Source of the DNA: JAGQSZ01 sp049647585
Lineage (GTDB): Bacteria; Actinomycetota; Acidimicrobiia; Acidimicrobiales; Microtrichaceae
Direction: 5' to 3'
DNA length: 64,000 nucleotides
Assembly (NCBI GenBank): GCA_049647585.1
Contig: JBARXY010000004.1
Span: forward strand, 186,001-250,000
Shown: piece after piece, positions 8,735-18,058 of the stretch
How the letters are laid out: the number at the start of each line of letters is the position of its first letter
Position numbering within the stretch: the stretch's first letter is position 1
Position numbers and translations under genes: made by a program
The notes under the pieces: generated by a model
The model's database searches: none
What the model saw: only the letters and a program-made list of their open reading frames with translations
What the model was told of the DNA's origin: nothing

Positions 8735-11700
8735 TTACGTCGATTGGGCGTAGGCCAGGTCGAGCCCGACTACGCGCACATCGAGCCCGTGCACGTCCGA
8801 GGTTCGAGCGTCGGCCTCCAACCGACTCATCACCTCGTCGCGATCGAGGCGAGCCGCTCGCTGACGGCGCGAATCTCCGACTGACCAACTTGTGAGGTCG
8901 GGCCAGAGCACCAGGTAGATCCCGTGTGGACCGATGTCCTGCATGTACTCGTCGACGAGCTGTGCGTCGAGGGCGGTCTCAACATCCTTGTGCCACGAAC
9001 CCTTCACCTCTATCGGGACCGTCACGCGCAGGCCATCAACAACGGTGTCGACCTGAAGGTCGACCTGGCGGGGACGTCCTGTTCTGTGTGTGCGGCGTAC
9101 CTCGACCTCGCTGTTCACGATCACATGTCGGGTGACGAGCAGATCGTGAAGGCGGTTGTGCAGGTAGCCGGTGGCCTCCTCCTCTGTCTTGGGTCTCATC
9201 GAGTCGGTGTTCCACAGCAGATGGGACTCCGGGACAGCGCCGGTCAACCGCTGCTGCACTTCGTTCAGGGCGGCGACGACCGCATCGAGCAGGTCGCCAC
9301 CGGATCGAACCAACCGCGCCGACGTCACTTCGCTCAAGGCCGCTAGTTGCGACCATGGGGTCGATGTCCATTGCGACCGGAGGGCGGACGCTTCGGCCGT
9401 CGCCAACGAGTAGCGCAGTGACGGGAAGTCCGGGAAGGCATCCGCAATGTGCCGCAGAGCGGCGATCGCTCCTGGTGTGGCTCGCTCCTCCAAGGTCGTG
9501 ACCAGGGAGTCTCGGAGTTCGGCGACAAAATGGCGACGCCCGAGAGCCCCGCTCATCTCTGGGTCGCTGGTCGGCGGAAAGGTGCGGCGCAACCAAGCGT
9601 AAGCATCCGCCAGTCGGCGAGAGGAGCAGTCGGATAAGGAGCCGTAACGCGAATATCGGTCACGGCCTAGCACTGCCAATGCCGTCTCGGGGTCATCAAC
9701 CCGGTCCAGGTAGTGTCGGACCGTAGGCCACGCACCGTCGAAGTCCCGGTGGAGCATGAGGTCGAGGCCGAACCGGATCAGGTCTGCCTCCGACCGCCGA
9801 TCGTGAACGAGTGCGGTAGCGGCCTGCGCAATTAGAGCATCGGGGTCGCATCTCGCCAGTTGCTCCATCGACCACCGTCGCTCCTTTGCTGATCCAGTCT
9901 TGACGAGCTGGAGGAGCGCGTTTCGGAGTACCGGTCCCCACAGCCGGTCGATGGTGGAACTATCGACCCACGGGTGCCGGTCCCCGACAGGGACGATGTC
10001 CGCAGCGGCGATCAGCGCCAGGTCATCGACGCCCGCAGCTTCGGCCGCTTCGATGAGAGCGAGAACATCCTCGTCACCGAGGCCGGGCAACGCCCGAGCG
10101 ATGAAGGCCGGTGCCCACCGGCGCCATAGCTGCGGGCTCAAGGCAGCGAGCGTGTCCAGATCGTCACGGAGCAGGAGGACCAGGCAACGCAGACCGGCGG
10201 CGGACTCCGTGTCGAGGGCGTATTGCGCTGCGCCAAGCCAGCTAGATGACGTGCAGTTCGCCTGGGCCAGGAACTCGGGACACCTGCGAACGATGGCGCT
10301 TTGGACTTCTGGGTCGACAGTGGGCCACCGATCGCAACTGGTGATGTCCGAAACCCAGTCATCGTCGCGATCGCCGCCGACCGGAATCGTGATCAGAGCC
10401 AGAGCGGTGCAGAAGGCGGCCTTCTGCTTCTTATCGAAGCTCTCCAAAAGCCCAGGTAGGCGGCGGTTCAGGCCGTCGGTCGTCTTCTCTGCTGGCTTGT
10501 GCCGTTCGATGCGCTCTCGCCCCGATTTTACGTAGTCGCTGTCCAGCACAATCGGCTCGAGCCAGACATCCACGAAGGCAGGTCGCGCCGGATGGTCCGG
10601 GGGCAGCCCCGAAACGAGTTCGAGATGTGCGCGGCTGAGAGGGTCGTAGCTCTGCCGCGCGACCATCTCGTAGGACCGCCCAACCGTCGAGGAGGCGGAG
10701 GCGGCGTAACGATCGATCGCCCAGCCGAGGTCATCGGCGCGGCACAGGCGGTCGTGGCCGAAGCCCAGGACGCGTGCCATCTCGTCTTCATCGCTCACGC
10801 GGGCAGCAAGACCGTCGATCAGCGATCGCCGAATTGTTGCGTCCTCGATGGCTGCGACTGAAGAGTCGCTGTACGAGTCGAACACGATTCCAAGGTGGAC
10901 ATGAGTTCGCTCGCGAGCCAACTTGCAGACTGCGTCGAGTGCACTGGGCTGGTCCAAGTGGCACAGGACAAGATCGACGGCAGCGTTGGCCACCCGGGCC
11001 ACGTTGTGTCCAACCGGCATGAGTCCGAGTCGGCCCACCCAGTCCACGACAGCGTCGAGGTCGTCTTCGGCGAGTTCGTCGGCCAGGACGTGTAGGAACG
11101 AGTTGTAGGGGCCGAAGTAGTTCGACCGCTTGGGTTCGCGGAGGATGGCCAGAACGTCGGCGGTGCTGATGACATGAGGCCAACAGGCCAGCAGGCCAGC
11201 GCCGAGCAGACCGTCCCACGACTCGTCGTTGTCGTCCGACTCCGCGACAAGGGGCAGCAATGCAGGGACAGTCCGGCGTTCGGCGCCGACGGCGAGGTTC
11301 GCCGCTGTCGCTCGGGCGTGGGCGTCGCCGCCACCGTTCAGGGCGAAGGTGACCATGTCTTCGACGAGCGTGTCTCGATCGAGATCACGGACGGCGTCGA
11401 GACCGGCCCTACGGACGATGAAGTCATCGTTTGCAAGCGCTGCACGGACCTGATCGTCGAGGCCTGGATGGACGAGTTTGGGCCAGTCCACGCGACCAGC
11501 CAAAACTGGGTTACTGAAGACCGCGTCGACGATCGTTCTCCTGATCGTGTCGTTCGGCAGATCCAGGTCCGATGCGAACGCCGTCGGGTCGGCGTCCACC
11601 AGCCAGCCGAATCGGGCCGGGTCAATGGTTACGCACCACCCGGCGACCAACCGGGTCTGCGGCCACAACCGACCGTCCGGGGCGACAATCAGGCTCCGCA

Positions 11701-12796
11701 CCTGCGCATCGACCAAATCGTTGTCGACGATCCAACGGGCGGCGAGGTAGTCGCCGAATGTGGCGTGGTCCCATCGCCTGACCCCCGGGGCAGCCGCGGA
11801 GACGAGAGCAGTCCCGAAGACCTCCGCTACTGCGTCCTTGGTCACGGCGGACTGAGCTGCCCCAGCACCTTCCGATCCCCCGACCAGCGTTGCCTCGTCG
11901 AGGACTTCGCTCCGATCTGCCTGCCGACCCATCAACAGCTGTCCGCCGAGCACGCTGGCTGCGCCCATGCGCGTGGCTACCGAAAACCGTTGGGCGGCAG
12001 TGAGCCGGCCCGTAGTACCGGATGCCAGCCGATTCGGGTTCGTCTCCTCGCATATGGCCAAGAGGCCAGACCCGTAGAGCTCGGCTGGGTCGGAGCTCAG
12101 CCCGCCATCACGGCGGAACTGCGAGACGAGCATACGGAGCGTGAGCGGGCGACTGGCCATGACGGCAGTTCCCACAGCCTCGACCTCGGCGAGGAACCTC
12201 TCCGCATCCAGGCCTTCCGAGCTGACCCAGGCAGCGACATCGTCGCGCCGCAGCGGTTGGAGCTCGACCACCTTCAAGGCGTCGCCGTAGGCGTCGCGCA
12301 GCGCCTCCTCGAGAAGCCCAGACCACGACGATCCTCGGGCGACGAGCCGCAGCCGCAGACGGTCGGCCGGCCAGGCGCGGACCCAAGTCGACACGATGTG
12401 CTCGGCGGTGGGCACTTGGAGCTTCGCCTCGTCGAGCGCGTCCAGGACGAGGGTCAGCTCATCGCCGCTGGCCTGCCAGTTCCTCACGGCAGGCGACTCG
12501 ACAACGAGACGCTCCAGCCCAGTGTCGGTCGTGGCGAGGCCCAACTCGATAGGAGCAAGCGGGCCGCGCAACGGGCACGCTGGGTCGGCGATCACGCTCG
12601 ATTTGCCCGCTCCGGCTGAGCCGAGGAGCACGAGGCACCGGTTACCGGCTAGGTCGGCGGTCGACACCACTTCCGGGTTCCGGCTGGTGGAGCCCCACCA
12701 TGTTTCCTCTGGGTCGGTGAGATAGCCACCGGCAAGGCTCACGTCGGCCGTGCGCTCGGCCCAGAAGCGGGGCACCTGAGCAGGAGTCATCACCAT
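8735..12796 (-). CDS. NACHT-like STAND NTPase with C-terminal PD-(D/E)xK-like domain
   Basis: A 1353-residue protein. An N-terminal NTPase has Walker A LLGSAGAGKSS (about 57-67) and a Walker B TLVLDALDEAK (about 115-125); the D-A-L-D-E form is typical of NACHT ATPases. A winged-helix-like segment with RRWDHATFGDYLAARW (about residue 360) follows, a sequence type seen after NACHT modules. The long middle (about 400-1180) is alpha-helical repeat-like. The C-terminus has RQVDLQVDTV then VPIEVKGSW (about 1243-1268), a D...E-x-K pattern of PD-(D/E)xK nucleases. Bacterial NACHT proteins are anti-phage sensors; here the nuclease-like domain is C-terminal rather than N-terminal. It stands alone, next to a RiPP cluster and an att fragment. 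ATG at 12790 is an alternative start. Confidence 0.75.
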   Translation of the reverse strand: MVMTPAQVPRFWAERTADVSLAGGYLTDPEETWWGSTSRNPEVVSTADLAGNRCLVLLGSAGAGKSSVIADPACPLRGPLAPIELGLATTDTGLERLVVESPAVRNWQASGDELTLVLDALDEAKLQVPTAEHIVSTWVRAWPADRLRLRLVARGSSWSGLLEEALRDAYGDALKVVELQPLRRDDVAAWVSSEGLDAERFLAEVEAVGTAVMASRPLTLRMLVSQFRRDGGLSSDPAELYGSGLLAICEETNPNRLASGTTGRLTAAQRFSVATRMGAASVLGGQLLMGRQADRSEVLDEATLVGGSEGAGAAQSAVTKDAVAEVFGTALVSAAAPGVRRWDHATFGDYLAARWIVDNDLVDAQVRSLIVAPDGRLWPQTRLVAGWCVTIDPARFGWLVDADPTAFASDLDLPNDTIRRTIVDAVFSNPVLAGRVDWPKLVHPGLDDQVRAALANDDFIVRRAGLDAVRDLDRDTLVEDMVTFALNGGGDAHARATAANLAVGAERRTVPALLPLVAESDDNDESWDGLLGAGLLACWPHVISTADVLAILREPKRSNYFGPYNSFLHVLADELAEDDLDAVVDWVGRLGLMPVGHNVARVANAAVDLVLCHLDQPSALDAVCKLARERTHVHLGIVFDSYSDSSVAAIEDATIRRSLIDGLAARVSDEDEMARVLGFGHDRLCRADDLGWAIDRYAASASSTVGRSYEMVARQSYDPLSRAHLELVSGLPPDHPARPAFVDVWLEPIVLDSDYVKSGRERIERHKPAEKTTDGLNRRLPGLLESFDKKQKAAFCTALALITIPVGGDRDDDWVSDITSCDRWPTVDPEVQSAIVRRCPEFLAQANCTSSSWLGAAQYALDTESAAGLRCLVLLLRDDLDTLAALSPQLWRRWAPAFIARALPGLGDEDVLALIEAAEAAGVDDLALIAAADIVPVGDRHPWVDSSTIDRLWGPVLRNALLQLVKTGSAKERRWSMEQLARCDPDALIAQAATALVHDRRSEADLIRFGLDLMLHRDFDGAWPTVRHYLDRVDDPETALAVLGRDRYSRYGSLSDCSSRRLADAYAWLRRTFPPTSDPEMSGALGRRHFVAELRDSLVTTLEERATPGAIAALRHIADAFPDFPSLRYSLATAEASALRSQWTSTPWSQLAALSEVTSARLVRSGGDLLDAVVAALNEVQQRLTGAVPESHLLWNTDSMRPKTEEEATGYLHNRLHDLLVTRHVIVNSEVEVRRTHRTGRPRQVDLQVDTVVDGLRVTVPIEVKGSWHKDVETALDAQLVDEYMQDIGPHGIYLVLWPDLTSWSVGDSRRQRAARLDRDEVMSRLEADARTSDVHGLDVRVVGLDLAYAQST

Positions 12797-13380
12797 GGTT
12801 CGCCTAGGGCTCGTTCTTGGTGGCGCTCGGTGCCTTGGGCCAGGAGGCCGACTGGACGCCATTTGATGCCTTGCAGCACGGCTGCGCCTTTCACGAGATT
12901 ACGGAGCTGAGCAGAGACGTTCTCTGCAAGTCCGCGGTGGCCGACTAGCAACTCGACCCCTCCCGAAAATCGCCTTGGCGCCGCACCCGGTCTGCGTATC
13001 AACGATGTGCTCCCCAGCCCACCGTTCAGCAAATGGGATCGCGTCTCCCTAGGCTCCTCAACCACTGCAGCAGGATAGGCCGACAGAAGATCGGCTCCTC
13101 GCGGTCGGACCTCTTCTAGCAAACCTATCCACCGACGACCTATCGAACCGAAGGTCGACCCCTCAGGCGTCGATGGCCCTCGGTCGGATAGCCCGTACGA
13201 GCCACTCAGCGGCGTCGTGATGACGGGCCGCCTTCCCATTGCGTACCGCTCCGGCAACGGCAGGCGTTTCCCGTACGTGCAGCGCCGCACAGTAGAAAAA
13301 ACAGTACAAATCTGGTCGTTTGGGCATGGAAGAGGCCCTCCTCGATGCCTCGAAAAGGGCCCCAAACCAAGTATTTCAGG
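12797..13380. other. Gap between NACHT gene and att fragment
   Basis: About 580 bp with no gene I can support. The long minus-strand frame that crosses it begins inside the tRNA fragment and is read as an artefact. Near 13331-13363 the sequence resembles the terminator hairpin below the intact tRNA (27858-27891) but with an imperfect stem, as expected for the original chromosomal DNA downstream of the tRNA before integration. Confidence 0.5.
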
Positions 13381-13426
13381 TGGTGGCGGGGGCAGGATTT
13401 GAACCTGCGACCTTCGGGTTATGAGC
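13381..13426 (-). repeat. attL: 46-bp copy of the 3' part of tRNA-fMet
   Basis: These 46 bases are identical to 27908-27953, the part of the initiator tRNA gene from the 3' CCA through the T arm and variable loop to the anticodon loop. Immediately to the right, where the D arm should be, the sequence diverges, so this is a fragment and not a working tRNA. A direct repeat of a tRNA 3' end is the standard scar of tyrosine-recombinase integration. The partner integrase pseudogene lies beside the intact copy. Confidence 0.85.
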
Positions 13427-14369
13427 TGTATGGTCAAGCTCTGAACCCGCACCAATGCGTACCAGATAGTGCCCTTAAGCGAGTGTTTCGTCGATCAGGC
13501 TACACGGTCCATACCAGCCTGTAAGCCCCTGTACCGAGTGGCATAGTAGGAGAAACAGTAGAAGATCAACACGAGCGATCGTGCTCATTCTTCCGCCGGT
13601 AAGCTCGCTCCCGGGCGGGCAACAGCACGCCGAGTCGAGACGCTGAATCCACGTCAGACGTTCGGATCGCCGACCTTCGGGTCGGGCCGCGGGACGGCGT
13701 GCTCGTTGCCGCCGGAACCCTTCCTCGACCAGTCGCCGCTTCGACCACCGACGTGGGACCGCGTCGGCGGTGGCGCTCGGGTCAGGGTGGGCGGCGGGTC
13801 CAGCGGAGCCGATGCCGGCCGGGGCTGAAGGCGGGGCTGGTGCCGTCGGACTACGTCGACTTCGGTGCCCGGCCGCACCGTCACAACAATGGTGCTTCGG
13901 TGTTCGGCGAGCGACCAGGACATCTCGATCAGTGCGTACGGACAGCGATCGGTGGATGTCTGAGGCGCTAGTGATCGCGCCACCGGGGGTTGGGGCGATG
14001 CGGAAGCGGCGGGAACGCGACACGGTGACAGTGATCCCAGCGACGTACTGGTGGAAAAAGGGATCACCGCGTCCTTGCTGTGGTGGTTGAGCGAGGTGTG
14101 GACGACACTCTCGGCGGTGACCCGTACCACACCTCCCAGACCGTCGTCATGCCTAGGGCAATCATCGTGAGCCACCACCGTTCGACATCCTGGAGCAGCA
14201 ATTCGTAGTTGGTCAGTTCATCACGGAGCAGCCTCAAACCCTTCGAGGCGCTGGTTCCACTAGGTGTGCCCGGCCCGGATTAGTTTCGCGCGTTCATCTC
14301 ACTTGTCCCGCGGACGATCGGCGCTAGTCTCCACAGCCTGATGGGGTGCGATACGGGGGAGCTAAGCAC
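13427..14369. other. Left-end DNA of the element, no firm gene
   Basis: About 940 bp. A minus-strand frame ending at 13654 encodes, from a Met near 13925, an 89-residue Pro/Arg-rich peptide starting MSWSLAEHRSTIVVTV; its first 30 residues look protein-like but no family is recognised and I do not call it. A repeat of the type AGTAG-AGAAACAGTAGAA occurs near 13543-13565, perhaps a recombinase arm site. The remainder shows no coding signal. Confidence 0.4.
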
Positions 14370-15617
14370 GTGGATTCCAAACAGTCGGCCGAACGGCGTC
14401 GGGCGAGCGACGATCCTCTGCCCGACTTCGATGTCTTCTCGGCAGAACCAGGGATCTTCGGATGGCTCAGCAAACGTGGGTCCAAAGGGCGGATCCTGCT
14501 CGTGGCTCCTCTCGCGATCCTGACGATTGGGCTGCTCCTCGCTCAGCCGTTCGAGGGCGCTATTTGGCGCGATCACTCCGTCACTGACCTCTGCCATGAC
14601 GCTGCGCATCTCATGGGCCTGACCCGTGTGGCCTGCTATAACGCTCCCGTCACCACCGAGTACCCGTTCATGCGGGACATCCTTATGGGAGCGGCGGCAA
14701 TCATCATGGCGATCTCGCCCTTCCTGGTGTACTGGCAGTGGCGGAGCCTCCGTGTCGTCCTGTCGGGACTAGCGAAACAACGGTTGATTGCCCGCTCCGA
14801 CCAGGACAGGTCGGCGCTACGGTCGGAGATCGACAAATGCAACAGGCACTTCGCTCGCGTTGCGAAGTTTCATGGACCATACGCATTCTTCGGCCTCGTA
14901 GCGGTTCTCGCCGTCGTGTACGCGGCATCCAAGTACGGTGTCTTCGAGATCTTCACTCCCGATGGAGCCGGGACTGAGGCCGGCGTAACGAACTTCAAGG
15001 GTTGGTGGGCAAACCCTCTCCTACACCCAGTCGGCGGACTGATCTTTATATCTGTCTGTTCTCTCGGAGTCTATTATATTTTGGTGATGAACCTCGTCGG
15101 GGGCCGGGTTGTCGTTGCCCTGTGGAGAACGAGAGCCTCTATCGAATGCCAGGCGGACCCCGACAACGTCGATGGATATTGGGGATACCGCAATGCTCGT
15201 GGTGTTCTTGTCCCCACGTTCACGGCGCTCGCACTCCACGGCTTCGCCTTAGCCTTCGTAGCTGCAAGTGTGCCGTTTCCTCTCGCGATCGTATTCCTGT
15301 TGCCGCTGCTTGGCCAGTGGCTTTTTGTGCTGCCGTTCTATATTGGGGTGCCGAGCTACATCCTTCTTCGCGATATTCCACATTGGCGCGAAGCAGAACT
15401 TGAGAAGCTGGGAGCTCAAATGAGGGATCTTAAGGAGCTCGCCGCGAACGATCTTGAGTATTCGCTTCGGGTGGCTCCAATTCAGGAGCGTGTGAAGCGT
15501 GTAAGGGCTGTTCGATCGCTCCCCTTCCGACGATTCCAAGATGGGCTCGTCGTTCCGTTTACGGTCATCACTGGTCTGGCATCGGTCTATGCGCTCTACC
15601 TCGCATACCGCGCTTAG
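14370..15617 (+). CDS. Polytopic membrane protein of the element cargo
   Basis: A 415-residue protein with about seven hydrophobic segments: near residues 42-60, 107-125, 168-186, 228-250, a pair between 290 and 335, and one near the C-terminus. A charged linker between segments 2 and 3 (RLIARSDQDRSALRSEIDKCNRHF) is probably cytoplasmic. The GTG at 14370 is chosen because GGGGGAG lies 6-9 bases upstream; a GTG 24 bases earlier lacks this. No family is recognised. The next gene starts 9 bases after its stop with its own strong ribosome site, so the two form an operon with a diiron-type protein. Codon use is more AT-rich than in the core genes. Confidence 0.75.
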   Translation: MDSKQSAERRRASDDPLPDFDVFSAEPGIFGWLSKRGSKGRILLVAPLAILTIGLLLAQPFEGAIWRDHSVTDLCHDAAHLMGLTRVACYNAPVTTEYPFMRDILMGAAAIIMAISPFLVYWQWRSLRVVLSGLAKQRLIARSDQDRSALRSEIDKCNRHFARVAKFHGPYAFFGLVAVLAVVYAASKYGVFEIFTPDGAGTEAGVTNFKGWWANPLLHPVGGLIFISVCSLGVYYILVMNLVGGRVVVALWRTRASIECQADPDNVDGYWGYRNARGVLVPTFTALALHGFALAFVAASVPFPLAIVFLLPLLGQWLFVLPFYIGVPSYILLRDIPHWREAELEKLGAQMRDLKELAANDLEYSLRVAPIQERVKRVRAVRSLPFRRFQDGLVVPFTVITGLASVYALYLAYRA

Positions 15618-15626
15618 GAGGGACAT

Positions 15627-16403
15627 ATGGATCTTGACCTAGAAGATGCTCTTGAACGGCATCTGCGCGAGTGGGGGCCGGTGTCCTGGCGTTTCGCTTT
15701 AGGCAGTACACAGACGCCGGTTAGCTGGATTGGCCAATTGGCTTTCGCTCTATCCATTATTGAGATTGACTCCAAGGATATCGCCCAGAAGGTGAGCAAT
15801 ATGGGGGTGTTCAAACTCGGCGCCGTACGGGACTTCAACATCACGTGGCTCGCAGAGGAATCGGAGCACGGACGCGCGTTTGCCGCCTTGGCCAGTGAGC
15901 ACGGAGTCAATCGGCTTAGATTTGCACCCCGAGGTATGGCCCGTGATGTTCGTTCAGCTCTCGCCCCAATTGGACTCAGCACATTCAGGTCGAACCCACG
16001 ACTAGCGCTAGGGGTGTACTTTACCCACGGCGCTATGCAGGAATATCTAGCGATGACCCTTTATCGAGCTCTGTCTCGCCACCTATCCGGTGAATGGGCA
16101 TCCGTGGCTCGGGCGATCGGCAAACAGGAAAGCCGACACTTCCGATTCTACAATTCTGGTGCTGTCGCCGCTCTAGAAGGCAACTCCATCGTCGCATCGA
16201 TTGTGCGGCAGACCATCATCCGACTGTGGCGCCCACCCGGGATCGATGTGCTTGGAGAAGAGGCGTGGGGTTTGGCATTTCGACCCCTTATCGAAGACGA
16301 GGCGTTCCGCGAGGAGGTCCTGCGCCTGGACGGGTTCGTGCAGCGGTGGAATGGTTTCGAGGGAGCCATGCCCACTAAGAGCTTCTTGAACGGTCTGACC
16401 TAG
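15627..16403 (+). CDS. Ferritin-like diiron protein (acyl-ACP desaturase-like)
   Basis: A 258-residue, mostly helical protein. Two E-x-x-H motifs lie about 90 residues apart: WLAEESEHGRAF (about 74-85) and GKQESRHFRFY (about 164-174). This pairing, with an aromatic after the second motif, is how the diiron site of stearoyl-ACP desaturase-type ferritin-like proteins looks (EEnRHG ... DE-RH-x-x-x-Y). Expected chemistry is O2-dependent desaturation or oxidation of an acyl or similar substrate, but the substrate is unknown. The ATG follows GGAGGGAC. Its pairing with a polytopic membrane protein suggests lipid modification. Confidence 0.65.
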   Translation: MDLDLEDALERHLREWGPVSWRFALGSTQTPVSWIGQLAFALSIIEIDSKDIAQKVSNMGVFKLGAVRDFNITWLAEESEHGRAFAALASEHGVNRLRFAPRGMARDVRSALAPIGLSTFRSNPRLALGVYFTHGAMQEYLAMTLYRALSRHLSGEWASVARAIGKQESRHFRFYNSGAVAALEGNSIVASIVRQTIIRLWRPPGIDVLGEEAWGLAFRPLIEDEAFREEVLRLDGFVQRWNGFEGAMPTKSFLNGLT

Positions 16404-16570
16404 TCGTGGCTTGCGTAATCGCTGAGTCTCTGCCTGATGAACGCTGCCACCTCGTCCGGCCGCTCAACCGGCAGCCAATGGCCCGCGTCTCCCACCGTCC
16501 GCTCAGCCACCAGGTTACTCACCGCAGCTACAACCTCGCTGTGGTCAGCCGGTGAGCAGAGACGGTCCGA
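16400..16570 (-). pseudogene. C-terminal remnant of an alpha/beta hydrolase
   Basis: The last about 50 codons read AGHWLPVERPDEVAAFI, the typical C-terminus of alpha/beta hydrolases with the catalytic His in G-H-W. Nothing upstream in frame matches the rest of the fold; the frame runs into transposon-derived DNA. It is a fragment truncated at its 5' side, probably by the IS110 insertion next to it. Confidence 0.65.
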
Positions 16571-16672
16571 GTCCGAGGAGAGCAGCGTCGGTCTCGAGCA
16601 CCACCTCGGTGCCCCCGACAGCAGCGAGGTGGCCTCGGCGGACGCCTCGTGACCGAAGCACTCGACTCCCTT

Positions 16673-16802
16673 GCGGGGATCCTTCGTCTCGAGTGTCATC
16701 GAGGACTGCGCCCGTGACGGTGTCGACGACGGCTGCGGTGTGGGTGTCTTGGTGGGTGTCAACGCCGATGACAGCATCGAACTGGTCTGCCAGCATGGTC
16801 AC
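16673..16802 (-). mobile_element. IS110-family transposase, N-terminal fragment
   Basis: From a GTG at 16802 (AAGGAGAGG site) the frame encodes a protein starting MTMLADQFDAVIGVDTHQD and continuing THTAAVVD. The G-V-D-T-H with a following H-T-A-A-V-V is the first catalytic Asp region of IS110-family DEDD transposases. After about 43 codons the similarity ends; the DEDD domain remainder and the C-terminal Ser domain are absent. It is a dead remnant abutting the hydrolase fragment. Confidence 0.75.
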
Positions 16803-17044
16803 TGCGTTCCTCTCCTTGCAGGAACGGACGTGTGGTTCCGGTCCGGTAGGAGTTTGGCAGGACTGTGATGGGACACATCAGCATCACCTGGTGGTCAGGC
16901 TCCTGACCAGGCCAGTTGCCCCTGCCGGGCCGGTGCCGACACCAACTACCGGACAATTCGAGCGAAGGGCCACGAAGCCAGTCAGTCGAAGGGGCACGAC
17001 CGCTGGTGGCGGCTTCGCGCCCGCGCTACCGCCGGAGAACACGC
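16803..17044 (-). other. Upstream end of the IS110 remnant, with a hairpin
   Basis: This 240-bp stretch lies upstream of the transposase fragment on the minus strand. In IS110 elements the noncoding end before the transposase encodes the bridge RNA. A perfect 8-bp hairpin (TGGTCAGG/CCTGACCA, 2-base loop, 16892-16909) is visible. Whether any bridge-RNA fold survives cannot be judged by eye. Confidence 0.35.
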
Positions 17045-18043
17045 TTGCCCGCTGAGGTCGAAGTCCCACGCTGGAAGCACCACGCCTCGAGGGCGGATGC
17101 CCTCGAGGCCCTGCAATTCGACCTAGCCGGATGGATCTCATCGGAGGCTCTCGCAACGCTTGGCGAGGCGTGGGAACCAGAAGGACGTCCCGACGCCACC
17201 GACGTTCCACTTCTCTTCGACTGGTATGACAGTCTCTCGGCGAAACATTGGGACTTTCGCAGGGGGGCCGAACGGAATCTGGCCACTACTGCTGACCTCA
17301 GTCCGGACCTCGAGCAGCGGGTCTACGAGGCCGCAACAGCCCTCGGCCTCCGAACAGCTCGACCGCCATCTGGTCGAAAGTACGACGCGACATTGATCCT
17401 CGGTGGCCTCGTGCGCGCTTGCATTATCAGGCCTCGATACGCCGCACAATTAGCGGAAAACGGCTTGGAACTCGGCGAAGTTATCTCACTTGGCGGATTC
17501 CGGAACCTTGCGGGCGACGAACTTGAACTAGCGCGCAGCCTTGATGTGGCGGCGGATGACGAATTCGGAGCGATGTGCGAAGGCGTCGCTCGTGCGTTCA
17601 AGCTCCGAGATCCGACTATCGCAGACGGGTCCGCCGAGCACGTGACCGGTAACCACCGCTGGCGCGTCGCTTCCTTCGATGACGCTCGCAACATCTCGGT
17701 GATCGCCGCTCCGTCCTCGGAACCACACATCCGCCGAGCCAACTCAGTCGACACATACGAATGGTGGGCTCAGCGTTCCGGGTCACTCCTTGGTCGCAGA
17801 ATACTGCTTATCACCACAGGAATATATGTGCCATACCAGGGGTCCGGTGCAATCCGAACTCTCGCTTTACGTCATGGCGCAGAGGTCGAAACAATTGGAG
17901 TGCCTGACGAGCTCACTCAGCTCGGACCGCTTACACAGGAATTTCGAGCCAGTCACTATTTGCAAGAGCTCCGCTCAGCCATCCGCGGCTATCACGACCT
18001 CCATAGCGAAGTCACCTCTGAACTACAGGCTACAATCGAGTAG
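17045..18043 (+). CDS. Unknown cargo protein with Rossmann-like C-terminal region
   Basis: A 332-residue soluble protein from a TTG start preceded by GGAG at 8 bases; the open frame extends further upstream into IS-end sequence, so the start is uncertain. Notable segments are ILGGLVRACIIRPRYAAQL (about 117-135), VISLGGFRNLAGDELELA (about 144-161), DEFGAMCEGVARAF (about 172-185) and RRILLITTGIYVPYQ (about 255-270) followed by AIRTLALRHGAEVETIGVP. The last looks like a beta-alpha-beta nucleotide-type fold, distantly like DUF218/YdcF proteins, but I cannot assign a family. It is first of three same-strand genes with 15-bp and 7-bp gaps. Confidence 0.65.
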   Translation: MPAEVEVPRWKHHASRADALEALQFDLAGWISSEALATLGEAWEPEGRPDATDVPLLFDWYDSLSAKHWDFRRGAERNLATTADLSPDLEQRVYEAATALGLRTARPPSGRKYDATLILGGLVRACIIRPRYAAQLAENGLELGEVISLGGFRNLAGDELELARSLDVAADDEFGAMCEGVARAFKLRDPTIADGSAEHVTGNHRWRVASFDDARNISVIAAPSSEPHIRRANSVDTYEWWAQRSGSLLGRRILLITTGIYVPYQGSGAIRTLALRHGAEVETIGVPDELTQLGPLTQEFRASHYLQELRSAIRGYHDLHSEVTSELQATIE

Positions 18044-18058
18044 CTAAAGGGGCCTAGT

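Noticed and set aside
11174..12619. 481-codon plus-strand open frame antisense to the NACHT-like gene
   Set aside because: It lies wholly inside the gene on the other strand, which has clear motifs; its product is the irregular composition typical of GC-rich shadow frames.
12790..13455. 221-codon minus-strand frame through the att fragment
   Set aside because: Its start region RRSQVQILPPPPP is the well-known translation artefact of tRNA 3' ends; the later part matches nothing I recognise.
13381..13460. A second tRNA gene at the left repeat
   Set aside because: Only the 3' 46 bases match; the D arm, acceptor 5' strand and half the anticodon stem are missing.
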